47,676 bases of DNA from an uncultured Clostridia bacterium (GCA_948473085.1 CAOKWH010000015.1:1-47676); one strand, 5' to 3'; counted from the stretch's first letter, positions 30,121-38,455 are shown. The notes: generated from the sequence alone by a model not told the origin. Made by a program: numbers and translations.

Positions 30121-30152
30121 CTGGCCTGGAAAACCAGGCCCTCTTTTTTTGC
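30121..30152 (+). terminator. Terminator in the leader of the GNAT gene
   Basis: GGCCTGG-AAAA-CCAGGCC stem (30123-30140) followed by CTC and seven T's. It lies about 25 bases after the predicted transcription start and 65 bases before the gene, so it would stop most transcripts: either an attenuator or the end of a very short RNA. Confidence 0.8.
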
Positions 30153-30217
30153 CCTATAGTCCGTCCTCCCTTTTAGTATGGTTTGGGACAGATAAAATTA
30201 TAATGGAGAAAAATAAG

Positions 30218-30646
30218 ATGATTCGACCATTACAACCGCCGGACCTTGCCCAGGTGGCAGCAATCTGGCTGGATACCAACATCCAGGCCCACGCCTTTAT
30301 CCCGGCGGAATACTGGCAGGGCAACTTTGCCGCCGTCCGGGAGCAGCTTGCCCAGGCAGAAGTTTATATCTATGAAGCGGCGGGGCAGGTGCTGGGGTTT
30401 ATCGGCCTGGACGGCCAGTACATCGCCGGCCTCTTTGTCCGGCCAGGAGCGCAGGGCCGGGGAATCGGCCGGCAGCTGCTGGATTTTGCCAAGCAGGAAA
30501 AAGGCCGGCTGCGCCTGCATGTGTACCAGAACAACACCCGGGCTGTACAGTTCTACCTGCGGGAGCAGTTTGTTCCCCAGCAGGAAAGCACCGATGCGCA
30601 CACCGGCCAACAGGAGTTGGAGCTGCTCTGGTGCGCTACCAATTAG
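30218..30646 (+). CDS. GNAT family N-acetyltransferase
   Basis: 142-residue acetyl-CoA-dependent acyltransferase. Start MIRPLQPPDLAQVAAIW, then the YIAGLFVRPGAQGRGIGRQLLD segment holding the Q/R-x-x-G-x-G/A acetyl-CoA loop, and VYQNNTRAVQFYLRE, typical of the YjaB/PhnO-like branch. Substrate unknown. The start at 30218 is chosen over 30203 because TGGAGA is 9 bases upstream. Preceded by a promoter and a terminator-like leader. Confidence 0.9.
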   Translation: MIRPLQPPDLAQVAAIWLDTNIQAHAFIPAEYWQGNFAAVREQLAQAEVYIYEAAGQVLGFIGLDGQYIAGLFVRPGAQGRGIGRQLLDFAKQEKGRLRLHVYQNNTRAVQFYLREQFVPQQESTDAHTGQQELELLWCATN

Positions 30647-30697
30647 GGTTTCCAAACAGCTGCCCGGTTCAACCTTACAATAAACCACCCGCGGCAG

Positions 30698-30731
30698 CGC
30701 CGTACCCTTTGGCAAGGGTGCGGCGTTTTCT
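30698..30731 (+). terminator. GNAT gene terminator
   Basis: CGCCGTACCCTT / AAGGGTGCGGCG stem followed by TTTTCTT. Confidence 0.88.
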
Positions 30732-30879
30732 TACGAAGTACCTATTTAAAAGGCTTTTCTGCCCCTTTTCCCGCTGCCCAAAAAATAAAATGGAAATGGA
30801 GCATTCGGGAGAAAATGATGTGAAAAACCGAGAAAAACAGAGATAGTACCGCTGCACATTAAAAAATAAAGAAAAAGTG

Positions 30880-30908
30880 TTGACTTTTGCCTCCCGCGCC
30901 TTTATAAT
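30880..30908 (+). promoter_or_regulatory. rplM-rpsI promoter
   Basis: TTGACT (30880-30885), 17-bp spacer, TATAAT (30903-30908), a strong ribosomal-protein promoter. Confidence 0.92.
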
Positions 30909-30921
30909 AGTGCTTGTCGCT

Positions 30922-30990
30922 TTGACAGCATATTTCAGTCCGATTGCTCGGACCCTGTCAATACAGTTCGCCCGGAATAGTGCGGGCAAA
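30922..30990 (+). promoter_or_regulatory. Candidate ribosomal protein L13 leader
   Basis: The mRNA leader folds into GACAG ... CTGTC enclosing GTCCGA-TTGC-TCGGAC, then a GCCCG/CGGGC hairpin (30970-30987) just before the ribosome binding site. Firmicutes have an autoregulatory L13 leader here; I did not check the consensus base by base. Confidence 0.55.
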
Positions 30991-31012
30991 AAATTTTTAG
31001 GAGGTAAAAACT

Positions 31013-31438
31013 ATGACTACTATGCCCAAGGCTCAGGAAATCAGCCGCAAGTGGTATATCATTGATGCAGCAGGCCGCCCCCTGGGCCGCACTGCCGCTG
31101 CCGTAGCCACCATTCTCAGAGGAAAGCACAAGCCCGACTTTGCCCCTCATGTAGATTGCGGCGACCATGTAATTGTTATCAATGCCGATAAGGCAGTGCT
31201 CACCGGCAAGAAGCTGGAGCAGAAGTTCTACCGCCATCACTCCGGCTGGATTGGCGGCCTCAAGGAGACCCGGTATGACAAGCTGATGGCCGAAAAGCCC
31301 GAGCAGGCCATGATGCTGGCTATTAAGGGAATGGTTCCCGATACCACCATTGGCCGCAAGGCTCTGACAAGAGTGCGCATCTACAAGGGTGACCAGCACA
31401 ACCACCAGGCTCAGAACCCCACTGTGTGGTCTCTGTAA
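31013..31438 (+). CDS. rplM: 50S ribosomal protein L13
   Basis: 141 residues, early assembly protein of the large subunit. Hallmarks: WYIIDAAGRPLGRTAAAVATILRGKHKP, DHVIVINADK, YRHHSGWIGGLK, MVPDTTIGRKALTRVRIYKG. Strong AGGAGG 8 bases before the ATG. Followed by rpsI after 20 bases, the universal L13-S9 pair. Confidence 0.98.
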   Translation: MTTMPKAQEISRKWYIIDAAGRPLGRTAAAVATILRGKHKPDFAPHVDCGDHVIVINADKAVLTGKKLEQKFYRHHSGWIGGLKETRYDKLMAEKPEQAMMLAIKGMVPDTTIGRKALTRVRIYKGDQHNHQAQNPTVWSL

Positions 31439-31458
31439 TTTGAGAGGAGGATATTAGA

Positions 31459-31857
31459 ATGTACGATTCCAAGCCCTACTACTACGGCACCGGCAGAAGA
31501 AAGCACTCGGTTGCCCGTGTAAGAATGTACCCTGGCTCCGGCAAAATCACCATCAATAACAGAGATATTGACGATTACTTCGGCCTTGAAACCCTCAAGC
31601 TGATTGTAAGACAGCCCATGGAGATTACCGACACCCTGGGCCGGTTTGATATTATCTGCACCGTAGCAGGCGGCGGTGTGTCCGGCCAGGCCGGCGCTAT
31701 CCGTCACGGCGTTTCCCGCGCCCTGCTGCAGCACGGCGATGAGATACGCCCCATCCTCAAGAAGGCCGGCCTGCTCACCCGTGACCCCAGAATGAAGGAA
31801 AGAAAGAAGTACGGCCTGAAAGGCGCCCGGCGCGCTCCCCAGTTCAGCAAGAGATAA
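31459..31857 (+). CDS. rpsI: 30S ribosomal protein S9
   Basis: 132 residues; its C-terminal tail contacts the tRNA in the P site. [40 protein letters not shown] and the ending RRAPQFSKR are diagnostic. Preceded by GAGGAGG. Two terminators follow. Confidence 0.98.
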   Translation: MYDSKPYYYGTGRRKHSVARVRMYPGSGKITINNRDIDDYFGLETLKLIVRQPMEITDTLGRFDIICTVAGGGVSGQAGAIRHGVSRALLQHGDEIRPILKKAGLLTRDPRMKERKKYGLKGARRAPQFSKR

Positions 31858-31891
31858 TCTGCTGGCAGACCCGTATCAAAACTGCTCAAAG

Positions 31892-31924
31892 CCCTCGGAG
31901 AACCTTGGTTTTCCGGGGGTTTTC
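31892..31924 (+). terminator. rpsI terminator 1
   Basis: CCCTCGGA-GAACC-TTGGTT-TTCCGGGGG stem followed by TTTTC. Confidence 0.8.
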
Positions 31925-31971
31925 CTGTACACCCGGCACGCTCCCCTCCCCAAATGCTCTGTTTTCTTTAA

Positions 31972-32007
31972 AAAACGCCCCGGCTCTGTTGCCTGGGGCA
32001 TTTTTGT
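31972..32007 (+). terminator. rpsI terminator 2
   Basis: GCCCCGG / CCTGGGGC stem then ATTTTTG, a back-up terminator 50 bases downstream of the first. Confidence 0.8.
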
Positions 32008-32094
32008 TGTGTGCCAGGCATTCCCCTGCAACAAAAGCCTCCTTCCAACCGCACTGTTTGGATAAGTGGCTATAATACCAAAGGAGGAATATAG

Positions 32095-32697
32095 ATGATG
32101 AAACAAAATATCCTGCCGGCAACGCTGGCCATCCTGCTCCTACTGTCCGGCTGCAATGCCCAGGGGGAGGGCAGCAGCTCTGTGCCCACCCCCTCCCTGG
32201 CCGATTCTTCCACCCCAGTGGCGGATAATCCGGCCGAACCTCCGGAAATTTCCGCCGATATAGAGGGGATATCCATTCCCATCCTGTACCGGGCCGAATA
32301 CTGGGATGGCAGCGTCCAGTGCGGCACCGACCTGCTCACTGCTGTTATCCAGCATCACGGCGGCGAAACCCCCACCGGGGAGCCTGGACAGAGCATCACC
32401 CTCACCTTTCCGGAGGGCGGCAGACCGGAACAGGTGCGTATCCTGCTGGAGGGCCGGGACGGGGAGGGCATGCCCGTCGAGGAGGCGGGCATGTCCGAGG
32501 CCAACAGCCAGCAGCCCGACCAGAACGGCAGTGTCACCTTTACCCTGCCGGACTATCAGGCAGACTGCCCCTATACAGGGATTTTGATGGAGGCCACCTG
32601 GGGTGAAAACAACGCCTGGTATGCCCTGGCCCTACGCGCCCCCGGCGCCGAAAAACCGGCCCTTCCCGCCGGGCAGCTATCCGCCCCCGGCAACTGA
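32095..32697 (+). CDS. Lipoprotein of unknown function
   Basis: 200-residue lipoprotein: hydrophobic signal with lipobox LLLSGC (near residue 20), then a low-complexity Ser/Pro/Glu/Asp spacer (about residues 25-55) and a compact beta-rich domain. The domain contains VQCGTDLLTAVIQHHGG, SVTFTLPDY and YTGILMEATWGENNAWYALALRA. No family recognised. AAGGAGG precedes tandem ATGs (32095 and 32098; either possible). A TATAAT at about 32073 is present without a good -35. The next gene is also a lipoprotein, but 200 bases away. Confidence 0.8.
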   Translation: MMKQNILPATLAILLLLSGCNAQGEGSSSVPTPSLADSSTPVADNPAEPPEISADIEGISIPILYRAEYWDGSVQCGTDLLTAVIQHHGGETPTGEPGQSITLTFPEGGRPEQVRILLEGRDGEGMPVEEAGMSEANSQQPDQNGSVTFTLPDYQADCPYTGILMEATWGENNAWYALALRAPGAEKPALPAGQLSAPGN

Positions 32698-32897
32698 TTG
32701 CCGGCAAGGGGCTTGAACCGCTTTACGCTATGTGCTATAGTTGATGGGGGCCGGTAACACCCGCCCCTGTTTGTCTGTATAATATCAATTGGGGCATACC
32801 CGCTCCGGCGGCCCTTTTTCCTGCCGAAGTATACGGAACCTGCCCCCATTTTTGCAACCTTTTGATAGATAAGAACAGAAGGAGGAAGGAAGCTGCG

Positions 32898-33611
32898 ATG
32901 AAAAAATTATTCTATGCCCTGCTTGCTGCCCTGGCCCTGTCGGCGCTTGGCGCCTGCACCCCGGCAGAAAAACCCGTTATCTCGGCCCCAGACCCCGGCA
33001 CTGCCGCCCCGGGCCAGCAGGAAAACACCCCTGCCAACGGCAATCACTCCATCGAAGAGGAACCCTATTTTTACGAGCAGGTGGCCATGACCTTTGGCGC
33101 CGAGGAAAACCCTGGCACAGGCGAGCTGCAACCGCTGCCCGGGCTTAGCCTTTACTACTCCGCCAACGGCTGGGCAAGCGCCTCGGAGCTCACCTCCGCC
33201 GACGCTTACAGCTGGTTTTGGGGCTATGTGTCCGACCAGCCCTACGAGGAGCTGGTGGAAAAATACAGCTCCCCCCTGGGGGAGGACTATGGCTGGTTCT
33301 ATCCCCAGGAGGAGTTTGAAGCCACACTGATGCAGTACTTTGATGTCACCCCGGAGCAGCTGCGCAGCGACCCGCTCTATTACCTGGCGGAACACCAGGG
33401 CTACCAGATGCCCGGGCCTCCCGGTATCGGGGAATGTCCGGTGCTGCTGTTGGGCACACCCCGCAGCGAGGGGGAAAAGCGCATCCTCCCCATTGAGCTC
33501 AGCTATCCCTCCCAGGCATCCCAGCACATGGAGCTGACCATTCTGCTGGCCGGGGATGGGCAAAGCTACCAGTTCCTTTCTTACCTGCCCGCCAAGCCAG
33601 AGCAGGCTTGA
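32898..33611 (+). CDS. Lipoprotein of unknown function
   Basis: 237-residue lipoprotein with lipobox ALGAC (Cys near 20), Pro/Ala/Gly spacer to about residue 55, then an acidic aromatic domain rich in Tyr and Pro. No family recognised. The start at 32898 (MKKLFYALL) is placed by GGAGGAAGGAAG upstream; the frame to 32862 lacks one. A weak TGTATAAT element lies near 32777. The following DNA drops in GC. Confidence 0.8.
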   Translation: MKKLFYALLAALALSALGACTPAEKPVISAPDPGTAAPGQQENTPANGNHSIEEEPYFYEQVAMTFGAEENPGTGELQPLPGLSLYYSANGWASASELTSADAYSWFWGYVSDQPYEELVEKYSSPLGEDYGWFYPQEEFEATLMQYFDVTPEQLRSDPLYYLAEHQGYQMPGPPGIGECPVLLLGTPRSEGEKRILPIELSYPSQASQHMELTILLAGDGQSYQFLSYLPAKPEQA

Positions 33612-33670
33612 GATTGACAGAACCGTATGGAACAGGCAAAATGTTTCCCTTCCTCTGTCCATTGGAGAGT

Positions 33671-33829
33671 ATGAGAACCATCTACTCCACTATTATAATG
33701 ATTGCAGCCGCTGTAATTGGCTTTTTCATTGGTATCACCGTAAACCAGCCCATGGGCGGCGCTATTTTATTGGCAACCATAACGGGTTTTGCGTGTACCA
33801 TACCGGCAATAGAGAGCAAAAAGCCGTGA
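33671..33829 (+). CDS. Small two-helix membrane protein
   Basis: Possible 52-residue membrane peptide (MRTIYSTIIMIAAAVIGFF, then NQPMGGAILLATITGF, ending SKKP) with two hydrophobic segments and a basic end. GGAG is only 3 bases before the ATG, so the translation signal is poor. No homologue is known to me. Confidence 0.45.
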   Translation: MRTIYSTIIMIAAAVIGFFIGITVNQPMGGAILLATITGFACTIPAIESKKP

Positions 33830-33958
33830 CCTTCCATTCATCGGGGCGCTTTCTATATGGGCATTGTTTAGTGAATGGTGCTGATAAATGACACACCACT
33901 AAAAATTTCAATTCAACCCTGCATTCCTTTCAGGAACTATTAAGAGGTGATAAACTCC

Positions 33959-34636
33959 TTGGGCTTAAAAGAATATGTGGAAGCAGCCTTTGGAATGGAT
34001 GCGGAAAAGTGGATTCTGCGTTTTCTGCTTGAAAAAGAGCTTGCTGGCTGCGGGGATGATACGCTGCGATGGCTGAAATTGTTTGAACAATGTGAGCAAT
34101 GGCAGAAGCAGCTCCTGTTATGGGAGGAAAATACATTTGTAAACGGCATACATGGGTGGAACCTGTGCATGCACACATATAAACTGCATCTTCCAGATGA
34201 GGTAAATGAGGGGGATTGGGCTCCCTATCTGTACCACATAACACTGCTGGGCGTTGTCGGCAGCATGAGCGTTGGGAAAAAAACCAGTTTGGCAGAAGGC
34301 GGGCGGAAGTATCACAATTTTTCCTCTGTAGCCGATGATTTCTATGGGAACGGAAGCTATCTCAGCCTAACGCGGGAGCAATGGCTGGCGGAGCTCACCG
34401 GCCTTTTGGAGGATTCGTGGGAAATTTATCAGAGATTCCCTGGGAACAACCCTGCCTATCATTGGGAAATGGAGGGAAATTACCCCAGGTTCGCCTCGGT
34501 TTTGGAACACCTTTCGCAGGATATGAATATCTGCGAAGTTGTCCGCATGAATCAATTCGGTGGAGATGACACCGTCTGGTATTTTGCCAAAACACAGGAT
34601 TTCCTTTATCTGCTGATGTTAAGTGACAGTATGTAG
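33959..34636 (+). CDS. Orphan cytosolic protein
   Basis: About 225 residues, no signal peptide or membrane span, function unknown. Trp/Tyr-rich with helical segments at the N-terminus (GLKEYVEAAFGMDAEKWILRFL) and an acidic middle. The start is uncertain: TTG at 33959 has a very good AGAGGTGAT site 8 bases upstream, while GTG at 33947 has only a distant AGGA. Its GC content is lower than that of its neighbours, suggesting a separate origin. It lies 57 bases before a GNAT gene. Confidence 0.7.
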   Translation: MGLKEYVEAAFGMDAEKWILRFLLEKELAGCGDDTLRWLKLFEQCEQWQKQLLLWEENTFVNGIHGWNLCMHTYKLHLPDEVNEGDWAPYLYHITLLGVVGSMSVGKKTSLAEGGRKYHNFSSVADDFYGNGSYLSLTREQWLAELTGLLEDSWEIYQRFPGNNPAYHWEMEGNYPRFASVLEHLSQDMNICEVVRMNQFGGDDTVWYFAKTQDFLYLLMLSDSM

Positions 34637-34692
34637 ATAGCAGTCGGCCAGTAGATAGGAAAGGGACACAAAAGCAAAAAGGAGAAAGTTTT

Positions 34693-35151
34693 ATGGATTA
34701 CACCATCCTGCGCCTGACCGAGCGGCCGGATAGGAAAGACCAGGCGGCCCGGTGGTTCCATGCCAACTGGAACGTCCCTCTTGATGCCTACTTGGAGAGC
34801 ATGGAGCACAGCCTGCAGGGCAGCGGCCCTGTCCCTGCCTGGTATATGGCGCTGGAAGGGGAGCGGATTATCGCCGGGCTGGGGGTGATTGAAAATGATT
34901 TTCACAACCGCAGGGACCTTGCCCCCAATGTCTGCGCAGTTTACACCGAACCGGACCAGCGCGGCCGGGGCATTGCCGGCGCCCTGCTGCGCTTTGCCTG
35001 CGCCGATATGAAGCGCCAGGGCATCGACACCCTCTATCTGATAACCGACCATCAGCATTTTTATGAACGCTATGGCTGGGAATTCCTCTGTATGGTGCAG
35101 GGGGAAGGTCAGCCGGAAATGACCCGGATGTACATCCATCGGGAGCCGTAA
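34693..35151 (+). CDS. GNAT family N-acetyltransferase
   Basis: 152-residue acetyltransferase. APNVCAVYTEPDQRGRGIAGALLRFACADM holds the acetyl-CoA loop (Q-R-G-R-G-I-A), followed by LYLITDHQHFYERYGWEF, a typical GNAT helix 4. The N-terminal half matches a conserved GNAT subfamily with WFHANWNVPLDAYLESM. Substrate unknown. AAAGGAG precedes the ATG. A terminator follows, shared with the convergent small gene. Confidence 0.9.
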   Translation: MDYTILRLTERPDRKDQAARWFHANWNVPLDAYLESMEHSLQGSGPVPAWYMALEGERIIAGLGVIENDFHNRRDLAPNVCAVYTEPDQRGRGIAGALLRFACADMKRQGIDTLYLITDHQHFYERYGWEFLCMVQGEGQPEMTRMYIHREP

Positions 35152-35157
35152 TGCAGC

Positions 35158-35192
35158 AAAAAACGGCAGCCCCTGCCGGAGCCGCCGTTTAT
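35158..35192. terminator. Shared terminator, GNAT and mntP operons
   Basis: AAACGGC (35161-35167) / GCCGTTT (35184-35190) stem, then ATT; the right arm overlaps the stop of the convergent gene. Confidence 0.65.
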
Positions 35193-35392
35193 TCTTCCTC
35201 TCCCAGTTCCCGCGCAATCAAGCTGCCGGCAAGTTCCAGCGCCGCAATCCGCCGGCGGGCCAGTGTAATCTGGGACTTGTAGCGCTCCGGGCACTCCTTC
35301 CTCTGTAGGGTGCCCACCGTTTCCCGGAGCTTGTGCAGAATGGATGCAATCTGCCGCTGAGCCTCCAGCAGCTCTTCCCTGGAAAAATTCAT
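35189..35392 (-). CDS. Small helical protein (67 aa)
   Basis: 67-residue, entirely helical, charged protein (MNFSREELLEAQRQIASIL, then HKLRETVGTLQRK), probably a coiled-coil hairpin. It resembles small conserved proteins of unknown function in Clostridia. The start at 35392 follows GGGGTGG. It begins 13 bases after the mntP stop and is probably co-transcribed with it. Confidence 0.7.
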   Translation of the reverse strand: MNFSREELLEAQRQIASILHKLRETVGTLQRKECPERYKSQITLARRRIAALELAGSLIARELGEEE

Positions 35393-35405
35393 ACAAACCA
35401 CCCCA

Positions 35406-35972
35406 CTATCCAAGAAAACCCAGGTGTTCCAGCAAAATTTTGGTGCCCATCAGTATCAGCACCACCCCGCCCACCAGCTCGGCCCGGGATTTGTAGCAGC
35501 TGCCAAACACAGCCCCCACCCCAACGCCAATGGCCGAAAGCACAAAGGTGACAACCGCAATAAACCCGGCTGCCGCCGCAATATTCACCTGCAAAAAGGC
35601 AAAGCTGACCCCCACAGCCAAGGCGTCAATACTGGTGGCCACTGCCAGGGTAAGCATCTCCCGGGGCTGGAAAGAATCGTTCAGCTGCTCCTCATCCTCC
35701 TCCCCCAGGGCCTCCCTGCACATATTGCCGCCAATGAACAGCAGCAGGAAAAAGGCAACCCAGTGGTCAATACTGGTGATGGCAGCCGAAAAGTTAACCC
35801 CCAGCAGGTAGCCAATCACCGGCATCAGCCCCTGGAACCCGCCAAAGTACAGCCCGGCCTTCAGGCTGTTGGAAAGCTTTTGTTCCCGGGCGGCCAGGCC
35901 CTTGCAGATGGATACGGCAAACGCATCCATGGAAAGGCCGATGGCAATAATAAATAGTTCGATGTATGACAT
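35406..35972 (-). CDS. mntP: Manganese efflux pump MntP
   Basis: 188-residue, six-helix membrane protein exporting Mn2+. Two pseudo-repeats carry the metal motifs: IGLSMDAFAVSICKGLA (near residue 12) and LAVATSIDALAVGVSF (near residue 110), both with the key Asp. The cytosolic loop EALGEEDEEQLNDSF is typical. The start at 35972 follows GAGGG; the frame to 36047 is not supported. No yybP-ykoY manganese riboswitch could be recognised in the roughly 75-base leader. Confidence 0.94.
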   Translation of the reverse strand: MSYIELFIIAIGLSMDAFAVSICKGLAAREQKLSNSLKAGLYFGGFQGLMPVIGYLLGVNFSAAITSIDHWVAFFLLLFIGGNMCREALGEEDEEQLNDSFQPREMLTLAVATSIDALAVGVSFAFLQVNIAAAAGFIAVVTFVLSAIGVGVGAVFGSCYKSRAELVGGVVLILMGTKILLEHLGFLG

Positions 35973-36052
35973 ATTGCGTTTCCCTCGTTCTACTGGGCTT
36001 TTGGCCCGTTTTACACCCTGCTTATTCCTATGCAGCGGCGTCAGCAACTATG

Positions 36053-36081
36053 ATTATATCCTAAATTTCGCCAGGTGTAAA
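36053..36081 (-). promoter_or_regulatory. mntP promoter
   Basis: Minus strand TTTACA (36076-36081), 17-bp spacer, TATAAT (36053-36058). The T-run of an upstream minus-strand hairpin (ACGGCC/GGCCGT, about 36088-36122) runs into its -35. Confidence 0.85.
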
Positions 36082-36184
36082 CAAAAAACGGCCGTGCGGC
36101 AGGCCGCCGCCATTCTGGCCGTCTGGCTTTTCTCAGCTTAAAGCGCCGTTTGGCGTTTTCAATTTTAAAAAGGAGGAGTTTATC

Positions 36185-37093
36185 ATGCTTGATAAAAACC
36201 TGGAAGAACAGTTAACCGCCTGCCAAAACAGCGGGGACTGGGCCAGCCTGGCCAGAACCTACTATGGATTGGGTGTGGCCGCGATGGAGGAAGGCGACCT
36301 GTACAAAAGTGTCCTTTGGCTCAACCGGGCCGACACCATTTTTAGCGCCAGCGACGATACATACGATGCCGTGGGCGAGGAACTGATTGACGACTGTTCC
36401 GACCGGCTGGCGGCGCTGGAGGATACCCCCCTGCTCTACAATCAGGTTGTAAACTGGATTGCCGACTGCGCCTCGGGGGATATGCCGCAGATCCGCCTGC
36501 GCATCTGGGCCCTGCTCTCCCTGGCGCGCCTGGTTCAGCTGGGCAAACGCCTGTCCATCCTGCCCGGCTGTGCCGCCCTGGGTGAACTGGGATGGGCTGT
36601 GGACTTCGTGTTCCATTCCCTCCAGGAGCCGCCCAGCCAGCAGGACTTTGAGCGGATGGTCAACCTGTGCGACAGGCTGGTTGACGAACTGGAAGACAAC
36701 CCGAACTTCTATGGCTCCGGCAGCCAGATTGAAGTGCCCGGCGGCAAGCCGTTCCAGCTCTTTGACCTGAACGGCATGCTGGTGCTGCTGGACATCAACG
36801 CCTTTCTGCACAGCCAGCTGGCGCTGATTCTTTCCCTGCTCCAGGAGGATAGCGAGGAGCCCGGCATGGAGATAGACATTATTGCCTGCGCCCTGCTGCT
36901 GGACTACTACTCCCGCACCTGTGAGGACCCGGAGGAGGCCCCGCAGGTAAAGGCCGAGCTGAAACGCCTTGAAGAGGACTACAGCTTTATCTGCGAAGCG
37001 CTGAGCTGGGAAAAGATTGGCCAGCGGCTAAAGCAGTATAAGGAACTGGACATCCTCGCCCCTGCCGGCCAGGCTCCCAGAACCTGCATGTAA
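36185..37093 (+). CDS. TPR-like helical protein of unknown function
   Basis: 302 residues, almost wholly alpha-helical. The first 50 residues resemble a tetratricopeptide unit (DWASLARTYYGLGVAAMEEGDLYKSVLWLNRADTIF). The rest has helical pairs ending in ...RLEEDYSFICEAL. No signal peptide. A scaffold or adaptor is likely from the fold, but the partner is unknown. It has an ideal AAGGAGG site. Divergent from mntP, with a terminator-like hairpin after it. Confidence 0.78.
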   Translation: MLDKNLEEQLTACQNSGDWASLARTYYGLGVAAMEEGDLYKSVLWLNRADTIFSASDDTYDAVGEELIDDCSDRLAALEDTPLLYNQVVNWIADCASGDMPQIRLRIWALLSLARLVQLGKRLSILPGCAALGELGWAVDFVFHSLQEPPSQQDFERMVNLCDRLVDELEDNPNFYGSGSQIEVPGGKPFQLFDLNGMLVLLDINAFLHSQLALILSLLQEDSEEPGMEIDIIACALLLDYYSRTCEDPEEAPQVKAELKRLEEDYSFICEALSWEKIGQRLKQYKELDILAPAGQAPRTCM

Positions 37094-37142
37094 CTTCCCC
37101 TATACTAAAAAGCGGGCTGAACCAGTAATACGAACCATGGAC

Positions 37143-37188
37143 AACCCCCCTATGTAGGACAAATCGGGCCGCATAGGGGGTATTGTTC
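37143..37188 (+). terminator. Terminator after the TPR-like gene
   Basis: CCCCCTATG / CATAGGGGG stem with a 17-base loop and TATTGTT tail. Confidence 0.75.
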
Positions 37189-37493
37189 TGTTAGAGAAAA
37201 AGGGGGAAAAACCGGGATAAAGGGTTGGAGAGGCACTGCTTGTACGGCGTTTTTCCACTTAAAACGCCATTTGCCCCACCAGGCCCTTTTGTACTGTTCA
37301 CATACTCTGGGGCAGCCCGGCTTTGCAGCGGCCTTTTACCGCAACTATCAGAACAGGGGGCGGCAATTTTCACCCTGTACCCTTCGGCTGGGGTGCAAAG
37401 CCGCAGAAAGGCCGGCAAAAATGCGCCCACAGCCCACACAAAACCTCTTTTAGCCTTTCTTCCCTGGCAAATTCGCAAGGGCCGCGCGCCAGA
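37189..37493. other. Intergenic region, nothing convincing
   Basis: About 300 bases between convergent transcription units. A small hairpin GGCGTTTT/AAAACGCC (about 37247-37267) is present. Several overlapping open frames lack ribosome binding sites and look random. Confidence 0.4.
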
Positions 37494-37526
37494 AAAGCAA
37501 AAAACAGGGCAGTAGTACCGCCCTGC
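37494..37526 (-). terminator. Terminator of the trmL-degV operon
   Basis: Minus strand CAGGGC-GGTACTACT-GCCCTG stem followed by TTTTTTGCTTTT. Confidence 0.88.
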
Positions 37527-37543
37527 GCTTTTTATAACAATGC

Positions 37544-38449
37544 CTATTCCACCTCGGCTACCATGTGGCCGCCCTGCCTGCCCCGGAAGGAGATACCCAC
37601 AATCTGCGGGCCGGCATTGATGGCAACACAGATGCCCATTTTCCCAACCATGTCCGGGCTCTGCCCATTGTACTGCTCAATCAGCTGCTGAAGCTGCCGG
37701 GCGGGTTCCGGGTCCTCCCCCATCAGAAGAACATAGTTCAGGCAGTTTTCATCCACATTCTGTTTGTAGTATTCAAACAGCCGGGGTACCACATTTTTAT
37801 CCCCCCGCACCTTATCGGTTGTTACATTCTCCCCCCGCTCAAAGGCCATAATGGGCCGCAGGCCCAGCACCTCCCCCACAAAGGAGGCCGCCGCGCCAAT
37901 CCGCCCTGAGCGCTTGGCAAACTTGAGGGTATACATGGCAAAGTAGAGCTCCCGGTGCCGGAGAAAATCCTGCAAAAAGTCCAAAATCTCCTGTACGCTT
38001 GCCCCCTGGGCCAGCCGCTGAGCCGCCAGCACCAGCGGATAGCCATAGCCGTAGGAATAGGAGAGGGAATCCACAATGTGGATATGCACCTTGCCCTGCA
38101 ATTCCGGGTGCTGCTGGTAAAACAGCTCTTTACCCATGACAGCGGCGCTGTGGCAGTTGGAGCCATGGGAGTTGATGCCCATATAAATGACATCGGTGTA
38201 CCCCTCGGACGCCGCCTGGCAGAACACCTCGGAAAATTCTACCATATTAATATGGGAGGTAGTGGGCAGCTCCTGGCAGGTGTTTAAAATCTGGTACATC
38301 TCATCCGGAGTCATCTCCGCCCGGTCGATATATTCCTTTCCATTCACACCAATGGGCATGTTCAGCACCCGGATGGCGTACCGCTGTTCCTCCTCCAAGG
38401 TGAGGTCACAGGCCGAATCGGTGAGAAGCAAAACTTTTTCCATATCCAT
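37544..38449 (-). CDS. DegV family fatty-acid-binding protein
   Basis: 301 residues. DegV/FakB proteins bind a free fatty acid and present it to the kinase FakA for phosphorylation. Motifs: LLLTDSACDLTLEEEQRY, TTSHINMVEFSEVF, MGINSHGSNCHSAA, HIVDSLSYSYGYG (conserved D-S), FAKRSGRIGAAASFVGEVLGLRPIM. No fakA gene is in the window. The start at 38449 follows AGGA only weakly; an internal ATG two codons later is possible. It lies 6 bases after trmL. Confidence 0.93.
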   Translation of the reverse strand: MDMEKVLLLTDSACDLTLEEEQRYAIRVLNMPIGVNGKEYIDRAEMTPDEMYQILNTCQELPTTSHINMVEFSEVFCQAASEGYTDVIYMGINSHGSNCHSAAVMGKELFYQQHPELQGKVHIHIVDSLSYSYGYGYPLVLAAQRLAQGASVQEILDFLQDFLRHRELYFAMYTLKFAKRSGRIGAAASFVGEVLGLRPIMAFERGENVTTDKVRGDKNVVPRLFEYYKQNVDENCLNYVLLMGEDPEPARQLQQLIEQYNGQSPDMVGKMGICVAINAGPQIVGISFRGRQGGHMVAEVE

Positions 38450-38455
38450 AATATC

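Noticed and set aside
35973-36052. yybP-ykoY manganese riboswitch upstream of mntP
   Set aside because: The leader is only about 75 bases and the conserved elements of that riboswitch were not found.
37189-37515. Several overlapping open frames of 60-120 codons
   Set aside because: None has a ribosome binding site or protein-like composition, and they lie between two terminators.
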